Source: Thiobacillus sp.
Lineage (GTDB): Bacteria; Pseudomonadota; Gammaproteobacteria; Burkholderiales; Thiobacillaceae
Length of the DNA: 16,259 nucleotides
Direction of reading: 5' to 3'
Assembly (NCBI GenBank): GCA_020217265.1
Contig: JAIWOS010000174.1
Span: 1-16,259 of the forward strand
Within the stretch, counting starts at the first letter, position 1. Every line of letters starts with the position of its first letter. This document shows positions 16,052-16,259 of this stretch, one piece after another. Under the pieces are notes generated by a model, which was given only the letters and a program-made list of their open reading frames with translations, did not search any database and had not been told where the DNA came from. The translations under genes and the position numbers were made by a program.

Positions 16052-16259
16052 ATGAAGGTTTTCGGCATCGCGGGCTACAGCGGCAGCGGCAAGACCACGC
16101 TGATCGAGCGTGTCCTGCCCGTGCTGCGCGCACGCGGCCTCGCCGTGGCCGTGATCAAGCATACGCACCACGATTTCGACATCGATCAGCCGGGCAAGGA
16201 CAGCTGGCGGGCGCGCGCGGCGGGCGCGGCGGCGGTGCTGCTGGCGTCCGATCACCGCA
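16052..16259 (+). CDS. mobB: molybdopterin-guanine dinucleotide biosynthesis protein MobB (5' part only)
   Basis: P-loop GTPase-like accessory protein for MGD cofactor formation, working with MobA. Only the first 69 codons lie in the window and the gene runs off the right edge. MKVFGIAGYSGSGKTTLIE gives a Walker A at 8-15 (K14), followed by GLAVAVIKHTHHDFDIDQPGKDSWRARAAGA, the family's typical KH-x-HHDF-x-D-x-PGKDS-x-R segment. The ATG at 16052 has only a weak AGGCAGGC upstream. It is divergent from moaA across a 77-base region with a ModE-like palindrome. Confidence 0.93.
   Translation, partial: MKVFGIAGYSGSGKTTLIERVLPVLRARGLAVAVIKHTHHDFDIDQPGKDSWRARAAGAAAVLLASDHR

Overview
This 16.3 kb window looks like a GC-rich core chromosomal segment of a betaproteobacterium. 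It resembles the Thiobacillus/Nitrosomonadales/Rhodocyclales side of the class, but the genus cannot be fixed by reading alone. The grounds are high GC with strong GC3 bias, the gene order tRNA-Val, thrS, infC, rpmI, rplT, pheS, pheT, ihfA, MerR-like gene, tRNA-Pro, and the protein sequences themselves. There are no insertion sequences, phage genes, CRISPR arrays or rRNA genes.

Positions 1-7924 (all + strand) form a translation supercluster: tRNA-Val(GAC), threonyl-tRNA synthetase, IF3, ribosomal proteins L35 and L20, both subunits of phenylalanyl-tRNA synthetase, the nucleoid protein IHF alpha, a short MerR-type regulator and tRNA-Pro(GGG). Several control signals can be read: a perfect intrinsic terminator just ahead of thrS, an AT-rich promoter-like island inside thrS, an ATC start codon for infC, a structured leader ahead of rpmI that could be the L20 autoregulatory site, and a strong terminator after rplT. 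A second AT-rich island in the 3' end of pheT may drive ihfA.

Positions 7925-10611 hold terminators, an iron superoxide dismutase (sodB) and a NERD-nuclease/UvrD-type helicase fusion whose upstream region carries nested inverted repeats. Positions 10636-11601 are an SOS locus: lexA and a divergent 86-residue DUF4258-like gene share two tandem, slightly overlapping LexA boxes.

Positions 11598-14412 (- strand) are a tight three-gene unit: selO (protein AMPylase), a lipoprotein of unknown function and a protein with a [11 protein letters not shown] motif. The genes are joined by 4-base start/stop overlaps. A DoxX-type membrane protein follows on the + strand. The window ends with a divergent molybdenum-cofactor pair, moaA (-) and the start of mobB (+), separated by a palindrome resembling a ModE site that lies just downstream of a good candidate moaA promoter.

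The most interesting points are the shared SOS operator with its uncharacterised divergent gene, the pseudoknot-capable rpmI leader, the ModE-like palindrome, the coupled selO-lipoprotein-unknown operon, and the internal AT-rich promoter islands. I saw no clear novel defence or mobile system. The NERD-helicase is the only defence-like candidate.
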